DNA of 64,000 nucleotides from Pelecanus crispus (taxonomy: Eukaryota > Chordata > Aves > Pelecaniformes > Pelecanidae): the NCBI RefSeq assembly GCF_030463565.1, contig NC_134651.1, positions 12,536,734 to 12,600,733 on the forward strand. Reading direction: 5' to 3'. The number at the start of each line of letters is the position of its first letter. Positions within the stretch are counted from its first letter, which is position 1. A model generated the notes under the pieces. It made no database searches, had not been told where the DNA came from, and worked only from the letters and a program-made list of their open reading frames with translations. Below are positions 13,001-28,000 of the stretch, piece after piece. The position numbers were made by a program, and so were the translations under genes.

Positions 13001-16000
13001 GCTGTTCCGTATCTTCATCCATCCAGAAGTTAGAAACCTTATCATAATTGCCTGGTTTAGAGGAAATTACACTCCTTTGACCCTGGACCAGTATTATCCT
13101 TTAACTTAAATAGCTCTGTCTCTAGGGGGTATCTACTCTTCATATGAGAGTAATCACAGTCCTCAATTCTTTCAACCTCTTGTAGAACAGAATTTCTATT
13201 CCCATGATCACCCCAGTAGTCATCTTCTGTACCTGTGCATGTTTTTTAATACAAATTACTAGAAACATGCACCATGCCTTTTCTGAGGTTTACTGATGCC
13301 TTATGCAGTGGCACTAAATACTTCCGTATATCTGTTGAAGATACCAGTCCTGCTACATCATAGCACTTTGCATTATTCATGGTTCATAACATTAGAGTCA
13401 TGACACTCCTGAGCCCTCTCTTCCACCCTGTGCTCCCAACCTCATAGCAGAAATTCTTGTGAAAATCCTCAATGCAAGGCTCTGCACCTGGTAGTCTTGC
13501 ATTTTGAAGATATTATTCAGTTAATCAAAGAAAAGGGTTTAGGCTGAAAGGAGCAATATACCAGTCTCATGGACTATCCATGTAGCTGTCATGAAGAAGA
13601 CTGCCACTCGTACACTAGGCTTTCTAGCTGTAGTCTTGTGCACAAGGAAAGACGTGCCCTGTTACAAAGGACAGTACATTTCAATACATATTGTATTAAA
13701 CAATTTACTGCAAGAGACAGGGACATCAAGAAACAAATATATAAAATCTAAGTTATTTTTGTTTGGTTTACATATTATGTTACTAATAGACACCTATTAA
13801 ACCTGCACTGAAAAGTGACCTGTATTTTCTGCCCAAGTAAAATTAATTTCATGTTCTGTAACTGTAAACTACTATATTTTCTTCAACAAAACCAACAAAA
13901 AAGGATGAGGACAAATGGTAACAGTTTCAGAGAGGTTACAGTAAGCATGTGTTTTTTTAAACACTTGTTGCTTATGAAAAATCACTGTTTTTCAGTGATC
14001 TAGAGTATAACTGCATCTAAATCTCTTTAATTTTCATAGAACATGCCCAAGTCTTACCCTGTTAATCATGCTAACAGGCATTGTCTGATGTATTTCCTTG
14101 GCATGCTTACAGATTGCACTGTAATATTCTGCAGACCTAGAATATGTTTATTCAAGGGTTTTACAGATGACACAAATCCAGTTGTGGGTATAGCAGCCAA
14201 ATGAAGATTCTGTTAGTGGATGTTGATGCTTCCATTGCCATGACATTCAGGATCTCAGTCATCTCAGACTCCAGTTGTGCTAGGTGTTATACAAGACATA
14301 GCTGTTTTGTGAGTATAGGGTTTGGAGGGATTGTCCAATGGCTTACCAAAACATTAAACATTTTGGAGAATTCCTCCATTGTTATGCAGGTGTTTTCTTA
14401 TGCATTTATCTAAATGGACCAATTTCACTTGGATTAATAGTGAACTTCCACCATTCCCTAGATGTGCTTTCACAATATTCCATCTGTAAGCAAGGCAAAG
14501 GGATGCTTAAGTGTATATCAGAGCAGTTTCGTATTGGAAATGCAATTTAAAATAAAACAACACAGAATGGTAAAGATAGTTTACTTAGTCCAGATATTGG
14601 TTCTTGTTTGACTTTCAACATCTTAAGGTGGTAACAGTTCCTGCTGACGGGATTGGGGTCATAAAAATGTTAAGGCTATGCAGTAATAACAAGGAATGAT
14701 TAGAGCACGAAGGCTCACCATCTGAGATTTTATAAGATATGTGGATTTATTTTTTTCCTTTTAAAAAGGCACCTTCATTCCATTGTTTCCCAAAGAACAA
14801 ATTCCATCATGAAACACTGCTCCCCCTTGAACTGAATGGTGAGGCCACCTCACCCAGTTTGTGCCTTCCATATCCTTCCCTTCTCAGCCTATCTACCCGA
14901 TCTACCATAGGAGGGACCAGGACCTACTTTGTTTTGTGAAAGCTAAACATTCCCCCTGTCCCTGCATGCAGCCATTAGCAGAGGATGGCTCCTCTTATAA
15001 ACAGTGTATGAAAGGCTATAAACAAAGCTAGGGAAGTATATGAAAGGCTGCAAATAAGGCTATTTCAGGTCTACCTTCAGTTTAAACTACTGTTACTAAC
15101 ACCATACTGTCTTTCTCATTGGTATCTTTTGCCTTTGTTCCTCTTAGAAAGAGCACAGAGACTACAGAAATGGAAAAATTCACTCATCTGGAAGCTCTGC
15201 TGTTTACTGCTGTGCTGGAGAATTGTGTTGATCAGCTCTCAATTCTTGGATACATCATGCCAGTTCCGTATGAGGGCAAGACAGACATCAGCCACGTATG
15301 TGCCTCTATTCTTGCTCTTTAAAGAAATCTGTCTTGGTTTTCTTCTTGTCTTGGTTTTATGTCTTCTAGCAGCGTTTTTTAAAAATCAACTCAGATATTT
15401 TTTCTGCAAAGTGCTCCATGACCATTGGGTGAAGAAACACAATAAAATGGATGACCAATGCAGCATCACTGAGAAGCCTTTATCAGGACTTTGTGCAAAG
15501 GACCCCACTGACCCAAGATGAGGTTCCTGGGCTTATAATTTTAAAATCACGGTGGTTAGATGACAAGCAAAGGATTAGGGAAAAGGAAACAAAATATATC
15601 TAGGTTCTTATCTAGATACACAGCTATTTTAAAAATGCAGAAGAACAGGATATTTGAAAATACTCAAACCCAAGGTATTTCTGTTCCTCTCTAAGTCCAT
15701 GCTAAAGTTCCTTTAGTCCTCACAGACAATAATTCAGAAAGATTCCACTTGAACATATATTAGTAACTACCCATTCTCAATGACCATTATTAATTAGTTG
15801 ATTTCTAATAGGCATCATAACTAAGAGTGTTTGGGCAGAGATATAAAGAACAGAGAAGAAGCCCTAACGCTCAGGCAGAGGTTTGTTGCTGTGGAGAAAG
15901 GTGTTGTGATATTTCTGGTAGCTGGCAGACACAGGAAACAGGATGGGACCATCCTGAGGGGTAAATGGTTCTAAGTTCTGTTGTCATATATTTTAAATGA

Positions 16001-19000
16001 CATAGCAGGCTGTTTCTAGTTTAAGCAGGTTTGAAACTCTTTTTTAAGAGGAACTAAAAACAAGTGTGTGACCAGGATGGAAAATAAAAACTGGGATCCG
16101 AGTTTTCAGATCTAATGCTGTTCACTCTGTTTAATGTACCACTTAAGAATGCAAGAGGAAGGTAAATCAATATGTTGTTTTCTGCGCTTTTCCTTTCCAT
16201 ACTACCACCTTTCCAAAAATTCCATTGCAAAGCAGCCAAGGCTGGTGTTACAGTAAATTTCAGGGCGTGAACGATGCTTAGACTGTGCAATAGAGGGCAC
16301 TCCTCCCCTTAAAAGAGTCCTGTGAGCCAGCTTCACCTGTTTCCAGAGGATGTTTCTCCCTCACAGAGCTGGGTGGGAAACCTCTCATGTGCCAGGAGCA
16401 AAAACACAGAGAAAGAGCATATGTCTAGGACAGTAGGAATTGTTCTTCAGACACACAGACTCAGGTTGATAGACCTACTAAAGGTACACTTAAATTATAG
16501 AGAAAACACCTTAACTGTTCTCTTCAATGACAGATGCTCATTTTTACCAAGTCATTTCTTAAAACACAATTTTCTCACAGACTATAAACCCTACTTGTGT
16601 TCTTAAAGATCCCAAAACAAATCGAGAAGGAAACAATTTAGAAACAAGAAAATGGCTTAGGGAAGCTACTTGCTAACTTTGGTGCTCTGTAATTTGCTAC
16701 TCCTCCCTGTTTCTTAGTTTACATTTGGCTGCTATCATCATATTTGTAGAAGACCTGTATTTGCAAAGCACCCTGGAGCTCTGTCAGTCAAAAAAATCAA
16801 TGACATTTTCAAAGCCAGACACCTAAATTTCAGTTGATGACATTTTTGAGAGGATTAATCACAGTGTTGGCCAGCACCTCATTGATTTTCCAAATCGGGG
16901 ACTCTTGTATATTGCTTCATGCAGTGCATTCCCCAGAGGAAGGCAGCCTTTCTATTTGCTGAATTTTGGGCAAAAGACTAGCAAAAGATAAACAGCTAGG
17001 AGACTACACAGATGGTAACACAGGCAGTTTACAAACTCTTTGCTCTTACATAGTTATTTGGTAATTATTAGTGTGTAAGTCCCTACTGTTTACAGACAGT
17101 CCAGTTACAGCCTGTCTTGAACTTTCCCAGACTTTAAAAAACCATCTATCGGAACATTCATAAAATCTACATGATATTAAAGCAGTTTGTTTGCCAAAAT
17201 TAGTTCTTTCTGAAGTACAGCCATCACCAGCAAACTATTTAAACCCTTTTTTTCTAATTAACTATGTACTTTTCATTTGTCTGTGTATACTTTGCATGCG
17301 ATTCATTTAATGTAAATTTAACTGTCCAAAAATTAAGCATGTAGTCACACCTAGACTTCTTCTGTAGTCAGTGGTGAGTCAGGCACTGCCAGAGGCTGAT
17401 TTGTCCCATCCGGAGATGTCCAAGATACTCAGAATGAAGCAGCCCCTTGCAGTGCCCTGTGCACTGCCCTCACAGACTATGGCAGCATCGCAGACCACTA
17501 ATGGAGCCTTGCTTGACAAGTAACTTCTTGGAAGTACTACTACTGGCATACACAGTTGCTGCCCTGACCGCTTGTTTTTACTCTGCCCTCTGTGCTGTGT
17601 TGGCACAAACGTGTGTGTGGTTGTGAACAGATCTGGACTGAGAACTGGTGCTGCCAAAAATAAACTTTTTTTTTTCCTATTTGCTGGAAAATGTTTCAGC
17701 TCAGTGAGTTCTCTAATCCATTTCCCCAAGCAGCCAGGGTGAGGAGTAGGCAGCTATGGACTAGGATGGGGCTGGCAGTGACTGCGTTAGCTGGCCTCAG
17801 TGGTACTGCTATTAAGTGTTGAGCCAGAGATGCCAGTAGGCGGGCAAGAAAATTTTCTCTTTTTATGTCCCAGTGTATATGCCTGCATTCTTAGCCATAG
17901 TACATAAAGCAGAGAAATTCATAGAAGTAAGGCCTCAGCTGATTTTATAATGTGCTTTTGCTTTTCTGGGGCTTTTTCTTTTTCAGTAAAATTGGATATG
18001 GCCACAAGATACCTTTTCATGTATAAGAGATCTGCCAATATTTTGAATTTCTTCTTTGAATTCATGTTATACTTCCTCTGCTGTCACTCTCTCAAAAAAC
18101 CAGCTAAGCAGATAGCTGATGTCTATCATTTCTATTTCCACACACCTCAGCTCTTGTTATAATAATAATATTGTAGGGAAAGGTCATGGTGACAGGCAGT
18201 AGGAAATGGCTAAGATGGAGAGAAGGCAGAGGGGCAACAGACTAACAGTCTTCCAGTACATAAAAGCTGCTGCAAAGAAGGATGGAATTATTTGTTCTCT
18301 GTGCCTACGGAGACTAGGACAAGAAGCCAGGGGCTCAACTGCAGCTGAGGAGAAAAAACTTTCTTATGGTAAAGATTGTTGTGAAGTGCTGGCACTGGCA
18401 GGAGCGTGCATAGTCTCCATTGCTGGAGGTCATTAAGAACATGTCAGGAATGACACAGCCTGAACCACCATCTCTTGGGGCAGATGAATTCACCTTTTGA
18501 GGCCTTTTCTAATCCTGTCACTTTAGGACTTTTGATCCCTTAAACTTTAATAAGCCTACATTGTGTGCTCAAAGCTAACCAAGATAAATGTTCCGGCTCT
18601 TCTACTCTTTGCAGAATGTAACATACGCTATCAACTGCTCTTAGAATGGCTTCATTCTAGTTTATTATTAATATTTCTTCCGCTCACATAACGTCGCAGA
18701 GGGTTTATTTCTACTGCCCAATGTGCAAGCACATCTCTCTCATTCCCTTTTAGACTGGCATCCAGGAAATGAAAGAAATCACAGAGACCCAAAAGGACCT
18801 GGACATTAACTACCAAGAGCTTATGTCGGCAAGGCCAGGGAGTGGGGGAACAGTTACCTCCATGTCTCTGAAAAGCATCAAACACAAGCAGCAGCTGGGG
18901 AAAACTGAAGATCTAAAAAGTACCCATCATCTTTCCAATAGAGCCATGAAACACAGTGCTCTGTCTGTAGAGAAGCTCAGAAAAATTCAGGCTGACAGGT

Positions 19001-22000
19001 GAGTGAAGCACAAATATGATGACTGTCGGGGATGCTCAGAGCTGTAAAGTTCTTAGTCTATCTCTTGAAAGCAAAACCACAAGCTTTCCATTCTCCCACT
19101 GCTGGTGTACCTCACTCTTGATCTGGAAGGAGTACTTCTAAAGAGAGCACTGGGGTCTAGCTTTGTAGGCCATTTAGTTCTGGCCTTTACTTGCCTCTGG
19201 ATGCCAAGTAATGACAATCAGTTTATTCTGAATGGAGTTGCAAAATATTACCCAGTTGATAATGGTTGCTTGGGTAGAATTCATGCCAGGTAAAAGCCAG
19301 TGCTCATGTTCTGGTATCTGGAGTCAGGTTCCCCTAGCAGATATATACAGGCAAAGTGCAATCTGAGCATTTGAAGAAGAAGAGGCTGAGGGGAGACCTT
19401 ATTGCTCTCTACAACTACCTGAAAGGAGGTTGTAGTGAGGTGGGTGTTGGTCTCTTCTCCCAAGTAGTTAGCAATAGGACAAGAGGAAATGGCCTCAAGT
19501 TGTGTCAGGGGAGGTTTAGATTGGATATCAGGAAAAATTTCTTCATGGAAAGACTGCCCAGAGAGGTGGTGGAGTCACCATCCCTGGAAGTGTTCAAAAA
19601 ACATGTAGACGTGGCACTCTGGGACATGGTTTAGTGGACATGGTGGTGTTGGGTTGATGGTTAAACTGATGATCTTAGAGGTCCTTTCCAACCTTAATGA
19701 TTCCTAGTTTTAATTTCATTAAAAAATAATCCAGCCACCAAGCCAGGAAACATGAAATTATTACTCTACCCTTAACTGGTTTAGTGGTGGACTTGGCAGT
19801 GCTAGGTTAACGGTTGGACTGGATGATCTTAAAGGTCTTTTCCAACCTAAATGATTCTATGATTCTATGATTCTATTCTATGACTGTCTCATGAACTCAG
19901 TTATTCTGCAGGGCACACAGAGCCTCTATGGTAGCTACAGCCATTCCCCTTTATAGAGCAGGTAATGTATATAAAGACCAAAGAACTTCTTTCTTTTTTT
20001 AAAATAAATTTTATTCCTGCACCTAATCCAGTGCCTCGATTTGCAGAAATACCAGCAATCTTTGGTTTAAAAGACAGACTGGGGAGCTGAGCATTCAGTA
20101 TGCATTTTTCTGCATCCTGGCTTCTGTCCTTTAATGTTATTTCAACAAAGGGCTTAAAGAAGATCCTAACACAAATTAAGAAAATGCAGCTAAAATATAA
20201 ACACCACATGCACCATGACATTCAATAAACTGGGCAAGCCCATGTATTTGTTAAGATCACCCTAGTGCTGTACTGGGATATTTTTGGCACCCAGATATCC
20301 CTTCATAGACACACTTGTCTGCACCCCCAGGTCTCGTTTTCTGAGATCCACCTATTTGCCACCACTCCTGCAGGCCAGCAGCCTTCTTCCTAATGGCAGC
20401 ACAGTCTGGCAGAGCAATGGATATGTTTGTGCCTCTTTGCTATTTGCTAGAGTAGCATCCAGGGCAGCATTTTTAAATTATCAACTTCACCAACTCCTAA
20501 TACAGAGTTCTCCAGATGTACAAGAAGCAGATACCATGAGAGAAGCACTCCTGGGTTTGATAGGACACAGGAACAGAAATGGGATCTTATATTTCCTTAC
20601 TTTTTTAGCTGTAAACAATAATGGATAAAGGTGCCAGACACTGTAATACCAGCATCTATAAATTACTGTTGTGTTCCTTCTCTTCCTGGCAGGCAGTATG
20701 CAAGTGATGTAATTACAGTCACTATGAAAAAGATGCAGGAATCAGGAACATTTAATAGCCTAACAGAAGCTAATGAGAGAGAGAAGGCAAAAAAGAGCAA
20801 GTTTCATGACATTCTCATCAGGTCAGTGTTGTGTTCAGTACTTCCCTGCTTACCTGCTGAAAGCCAAAGCCCATTCCTGCTCAGTATGTGCTAAAAAGGA
20901 AAAAAAAACAAACCAAAATACAGAAAGGATTCTACTTTTTTCTACTTGAATTATTCTGTCTGCTTTACAAAACGCACTTCTTTCCCCTTCAGAAAGAAAT
21001 AACTGATGGTTCTGATACTGATCTGAGCTAGGAATTGCCTGAGCTTTGACCACAGTGGACACCAGTGTCTGCGCTAATGCAAATGCTGCCACGTATCAAT
21101 TAAAACATGTGATGTAGGAGCTCCCTGATCTTTAACTCTTGTCCCCAGTGAAAGCCAGAGCAACAGAGAATCTGTTCAAACCAGGGCCAGCAACATATGG
21201 TCTCTAGGTTATGTGATGCCCAGGAGAATCTGCTCTGACCCATATGCTAATATGCTCCCTTTTCCCAGTAGCAGCGAGGGGATAGCACAGATGGTGACAG
21301 AGGCAGTTGTCTTATTTAAAGCTAATGCACCAGCCACTGCACTATAGATCCTCTTCTGTCCCAAATCGTATGGGGTACAGATGTGTTATCATCTCAACTC
21401 AAACTGGTGATTCCTCAGCTCAAACTTCTGTGCACTAGAGGTTTGGAGTTTTTTTAGCATGGGAAGCTCTGGTTCAATCCCAAGCCCGTCAGAGAGAATA
21501 GCAGTCATCAGAGAATTATTTGACCATTTTAAAGCTACTTTGTTCTGTGTAGCAGCTCAGGGTAGACAGCAAAGCTGCTCTAAGTCATGATTTGTCACGA
21601 GTCCAACCTACTGGAACAGCTCTGGTGGTGGCTCAGGGGTCTGCCTCCGGGGCAAGTCCCCAGCTTCCAGTGAAATGTGTGATTTCAAGCATGAAACCCA
21701 ATTCTTCCACTGTCTAAACCCAAGGGTTTTATTGTTTATCCATGGAAAGGACAGAAAGCAAAAATGAAAGCAGCAATTGCTTGTGGAACAACTATCCAAT
21801 ACTGGAAGGTAGAAAGGACATAATCCGTTTTATTCCATTCTGTCAACCATATCTAGTTGTTTATCATATCGTGTTGTTTGTTCTACTACATATTCTTTTC
21901 ATGGAATGAACTTGATCTGTCTTTCAATACAATATATACTTGTCTGGTTTTGCGTCAACAAGACTAGTCTGAAAGCAGTCTGCAGTAAGACTGGAACTCC

Positions 22001-25000
22001 TTATCAGGAGCTTTTGTTCATCACAGTCACGCAGCTAAGGCCTCTGAAAATGAAATACATATTTGATTGTAAGGTTGGGATAGGGTACGAAGTCTCAGGT
22101 ACCAACTGTAGTATTTACTAGCTTTAAATCAAATCATAAGCATAAAAACTTAGAAAAGCACTCCAAGTGAAATAAGACCTAGAACATTACTGCATCTGTT
22201 TTGTTTTAGACAGGTAAACACCTCTCTAGCTTTTGGCCTTCACTCACATCCCTTCATGGATCTCAGAACCCGAGGCAGTGTTTTTTGGAGGATTGTAAGT
22301 CTGATATGAAAAAAACATTCTCCATACGTATAATGAAACTTACACAGTTTGGCACTGTCTGCTGATTAGGCATGCTTCTGCACAGAATCAGGGAGACTTT
22401 TGCTTGAAATGCAGAAGCTGTGACTCAATGATAGGCATCTTCCCTCTCTGCTATAGGAACTGCGTCATCCTCAAGTCCACTCTGGGCTTTCAACAAGAGC
22501 ATCCCCTGGTTTTCGGCTCATTCTCCCTTTCATTTGCATCCTCCTTGCTCAGCCTGTGCGCCTCTTCTTTCAGGATTTACTAAACCAAGACACTAGCTTT
22601 GGTGAGAAGTCTCTGTTCCTGACTCGCAGATGTGCTGCCTCCCCGAGGCTCAGGGTGAAGAGATGAATGCATTTTTTGCTACTCAGCCACGGGAAGCAGC
22701 TTGTCTTCTGCTGGTCTGAAGAAGCAGGCCAAGCTTTTGTGTGCACTTCTTTTAGTTCAGCAGCTAGAAACTCATTGAGGGAGTGGGATAAGCAGGGCAG
22801 TGTTCAGCTGGGTGCCGCAATGTATCAGGAGACAGGAAGTTCCCCTTCTAGGTAAACAGCTCTTGTCTTTTTTGATATATTCAAGTGATTGTATTTTCCC
22901 ATTTTTCTTCAGGGAGGAGGAAGGAAAGAAGGAGATAAAGTCACTTGAGAAACAGCTGCAAGATGTCAAGAAACAAACTGAAATAGAACTTCAGGTGAGA
23001 TCACTTAGCACTGGGCATCACGCCAGGGGGGAAGCCTGTTAGCAAGCTCGCCTCTGCTGCCCAGGAACTAGCACTCAGATGAGCGGATGTGTGGCATATA
23101 TAATGATCCATCATTTAAGAATATAGAAGCAGAATAACTGCAATAAAGATTTGTATTCTGAATAAGCCTGCTAACAACTTTAAGAGCAGTGTCCAATGGT
23201 TTTCAAATGGGAGCTCAAAATGCTCATAGTCATGAGAGACCATGATCTATTTAGAATACGCCCAAAACAGTGCTGGGAGTGGCAAAGCACAGACACATGC
23301 AATCAGTAAGAAAGAGGTTATCTGCAGATAGCAGTATCTAAGGTTCTGTAATACTTACTCATGCAGACGTGACACCTGACACAGAAGAAAGTGTGACAAT
23401 GAGGGAGTGAGAAAGACAGACACCTGGCATAAGGGCATGTAATTTTTCTACCTATAATTTTGTCTGGGGAAAACTTCACGATTTTAATCTATTTTTCTAG
23501 GCTTACAGATAGTAGCAAATCCCAAATATGGGAGTCCTACACAAGGGCAGATCAATGTTATTGCACATATGCTGTCAACTTGATCTTTCTGGAAAGCTTC
23601 AGCCCTTCTGTCTGCAGCATGCAAATGGTGTGTGCATGCACAGCAAATCTGGGGCATCCTGGACATGTCAGACTTGCTACACAAGTGCAGATCAATTGAA
23701 TGGCATATCACTGGTCACTTTGATGCTCTCCAGACAGCTCAGACTTGATGCTTGTGCATGCTTTAGAGCAAAAGCACATGCAAAAACATGTGCAGAAACA
23801 TGGAAATGTAGCCTAACCTTGCTGAGGCAGGAAAGAGTATGTGACAGAAAACAAGCAAAAGGCAGGCAGGTTCAGAGCCATACAAGGACTGGAAGAAGGA
23901 ACAAGAATCTGATGCTTGGTTCAGTACTGAGCAAGAGGACAGCAAGGGCATCTGAGGAAAGAATCAGTATGACTGAATTTTGTCTTTGGACAAAAGTGCA
24001 GACAGTAATCAAGCCAGGATATAGTTGGCTACAGAGAGGAATTTTAAGCCACTGACATGCTGGTGAAGTACAGTTTATAGAACGTGAAGGTTTTGTGTTG
24101 GCAGCCTGGATGCATGTGAGTGGAAAGTTTAATTGTAAATACAGGATGGTTGTAAGAACATGAAGGATCTATTGGCGGTGGTAGCATATGCAGCTATCTA
24201 TAACACCAGAAGTTCAGGGGAGATATTAGAACAGCAGAGAAGAAAGCAGGAGTGTACAAGATGGGAAAATTCATTTAGGCCAGTACTCATCTACTAGCAG
24301 AGATCCTGGAAATGCACAACATACACTGGGAAGTGTAGCAAGACAAAAAGAACACTGGAAAAAAAGTGTGGACATAACAGAGCAGAGAAAGAAGAGGAGT
24401 CACTGAAGGAAATGGGCAGTTAGCAAGTTAGGAGACAAACCAAGAAAGAACAGTTGTGGGAACTAAAAGAGAAATACAGGATGAACTTTTTTCCCTACAG
24501 ATTTAAACAGAATATCTAAAGGATGTAGAGATCAGAGCCAGGACTGAAAAAGGGAACAGTATACCTCAACATATACTTACTGACTGCCACTGGAAATGGT
24601 ATGGGAGCCTATTTCCAGGCCCTATGGGACAACCCAAAAGTCCCTTGACATCTGTGTGGCAGTTAAACAAAGTAAGTTGGATAGTTTGTCAGGCTCAGAG
24701 ACTGTATGTTGTCCATTTGCTTCTGCACATTGTCCCTTCTCAGTCAGATTCGGATGGCTCCTGCAAAGCTCCTGTTCTCCCACCCCCAAGCTAGTGAATA
24801 TGATGAGGTAGTTCTTCTTCTGTGTAGTGCTCCTCAAACCTCACAGTGTCTGTGCACACAATATATGTATCCGGTTCTGGTTTAATGCCTTCCCAGGGAC
24901 TGGTGTACAGGGGGCTGTAATCACCCCATCTTGCACTAGCAGCAATGTCCTGGCACTGTGCAGTCAGGCTGGGCACTTCTCTGTGTCCTGCCCTGCACCT

Positions 25001-28000
25001 CTCCTACCTCTTGCAGTCATAAGAAGGTGTGTAGCTCCCATGCTGAGAGGTTGCTCTTCTCCATGTTCTTTCAGTACCTTCTGCTAATTAGGTTCTTGCT
25101 TTTTGCCTCATCAAGTGGGATCTGCAGTCATCTGGGATTTTGTTTTTATATTTCCAGCTTAAAAGCCCTTTTCTGGGCTTCCTTATAGTTTCAGCTTTGA
25201 TAACAAATCAAAGACAAGACTACTTTCAAGTACTGCTTTCCTCCTGTGCCAAAAAAAATGGTGTCTCACTGTGTCTCCCAAGGGATTTTCCCATAGGCAG
25301 TTTTACAGACACTTGCATGATTTGTCACCTTGCCAACTAATTAAAAACAAAAATACAGCTTGCTGATTTGGGAGTACTTTGAACAATAATAATGCACAGA
25401 CCTGTAGACAAAAGCCTACATGGTTGTCTCCAGTCTAGTGGATGAGAAAACAAAAGTGAGCAAATCTAATCATGGAACCAGAAAAACACGGTCTTTGCTT
25501 CATGCACGTTGCCTGTATGTTTGTATTTTCAGCCTTACTACCATTTAATGAGATGCTAATTAATGCTGTATTAGCCTGCTCAGCTCATTTTTCTTTCTAA
25601 TAGAACACAAATCAAATGCTAAATGTTCTTATTTATTTTGTTTTCTTTCCTCTTGGAAAGCCTCTCTAAAGGAGCTGAGATGATCAGTCTGGTTTTGCTC
25701 TTACCCATCCATGGAGGAGCATCGCCTGTAGCTCTAGTTTGGCTGCAGGAGTTCTGTTAGATGCTGCAGTGTTCACTTCCTAGCTTGTACAAAAATACTC
25801 ACTTTTTCTGGTTTCCTGGACAAATGATGTCAGTCTGTACAGATTTTGAAACAAGTTAATATCATAAAGAATTACATAGTTTAACATAAAAATTTAGGAA
25901 AAGTAAACTTCAGAATTCCTGCATTGCAATTCACCCAAAGACTTTTTTATATCCTGTAGGTTTTGTGGTATACTCATGCCATACATCTGTGCAAGTCATG
26001 GTATAATTTTTTAACAAGCAGTAATATTGCAGGCTACCTACCAGACAGAAAACCACAATGTTGCACCACGGTACCAGTGAAAACAGGTCCGTAACTTTTA
26101 TTCTGCGTGGGCTCTCGTAACACACCCAGCTCCACTGTATCAGTGCGTCACTCGGTAGTGCTTGTAGTAGTGCGACTAAGATCTGTCATGTTTCTTTCCT
26201 TACCCTCTCCCAGGAGGACAAATGCATCCATGAAGTGTTCTGGGCAAATGTGTTAAACATATATACGCACCCACTGGTGCATGTTTCTACTGGAGAAACG
26301 CACCGGGTGATTACAGTAGAAGGCACAAGGTTTGTGATGGTCCTTTGCTCCTGGGTGACTTCATCCCACTGCTGGCAGAGTCCCAGGGCAGCTCAGCAGG
26401 ACCCAGAGCTGGTACACTAGATCCAAACCTGGCTCCAGAGGGACAGAACTTTTGAAAAGAGTGCTGCTGCCAATGGGTCTGCTCCCTCTGCCGGCAAACT
26501 GCCCCTCACAGAGCTCACTCCCGCAGTTGTTGGGATTGGAGGTGAGCTAGCAGAGGGCTGCAGAAGCTGTTATGCTGAAGTTGGGTGACCTTCCAGGCCT
26601 GCTGTCCTTTTGGCTGAGGCATTTCTTGGGGGTGCGCAGCATGGGGATGTTCTGGCAGCAGAGATGTGGGCTACGGCCTTATTGAAGTGTCTGCAGGGCT
26701 GCACGTTGTGGTTTCAGGGGGAGCAAGCCCAGGCTGCAGCAGGTGTGTAGATCTAAGCATATCTTCAGGCTTTGCAAGCTGAGATATTGCAGCTGCCAGT
26801 GGAGAGACTTGAGCCCATACGTGCTGGGTGTGGAAGCGAGGAGGCAGGCAGCAGGGCTCGCTGCCGGCATGCTCGCTGCCTCCACATAGCACAGCACCCG
26901 TTCCCCTGCCCCCTCCAAGTGCCTGCCAAATGGCAGGCGCTGGGTGTGCTGCTGGCGGCAGGGGGTTTATCTGACTGCTGGAGGAATTCCTTGGACTGTT
27001 TACTCCTGTTTGCTATTTTTGTAACCAGCTGTATTTTGAGTGACTGTAAATACTAATTGCTGTGGAAGAGCTGAGAGACCTAGGTGGCACTTGCAAGAGA
27101 GATAAATCAAAGTAAATGAAAATACAGGCGTGCGCATACCCTCTCCAGCTAAGCACAGTTACTTTTGCAGCCAAGCAGCATCTGTGGGGCAGGCTCCTAT
27201 GGCACTGGATAACAGCAGCAGACACGCCTCTGAGCTGATGTCTGTGAGCTGAGAGATCAGAGAAAATCAGCTTGTTTACCTGCTTTCAAAGCAGACTGGC
27301 TCTTGACGACTATTTTCTGGGTTTTGATCTTGGTCGCTGCCAGTTTTGTGATAGTTTTGGACACATGAGTTATGATTTTGCATCTTTGGTTTGGCAGATT
27401 CAACGCTGAAGTCATCCCAAATAAGCAGACCAGAGGTTTACTGCATTAACTATGAAAGCGCCCCATGTCCTGGCTGGGCCCTTTGCTATGATAAACCAGA
27501 ATGAATAAATATAACTCATTTTCCCAGTGCCTGCCCCTGAAGTTCAGGGAACAGCGTACTCCACAGATGGTACCCACAGGTTGTGGACATTTACTGCTGC
27601 ATTTACTACCTGCAGCCTAATACCGAATGTGCCCCAGTTCTGCGGCGCCAGGTCCACCAGCTGGGCTGCGGTAGCTGCCCACACGCCTGCAGCCGACTTT
27701 CCCTCTCCACATGAATGCGTTACTGTAAACCACCCGTGGGGTTTTGCATTTCACTTCCCGTCTGCTTTGGATTGTGTAACCAAGCCCCCAGACTCCCCAC
27801 CTCTAACGAAGATGTTTTACAACACCACAGACCAAATCCAAATCACAAACATGCCATACGATAAAGAAAACAAACAGAGCAGATGGGCCCCCATCCTGGC
27901 TGAGGCCTGGGGTGCTGGAATCAAAAGCACTTTTTCACTAAAATATGAAATTAAAAAGAAAATAACCTGGTGAAGTGCTCATGCTTTGCCCCACCTCTGT

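Noticed and set aside
21465-21500. tRNA B-box-like GGTTCAATCCC
   Set aside because: No matching A box at the right distance and no cloverleaf arms could be drawn around it.
27527-27973. 148-codon frame in IQCG intron 5
   Set aside because: No family resemblance, and neither the frame nor its ends fit IQCG splicing, which joins exons D and E directly in phase 0.
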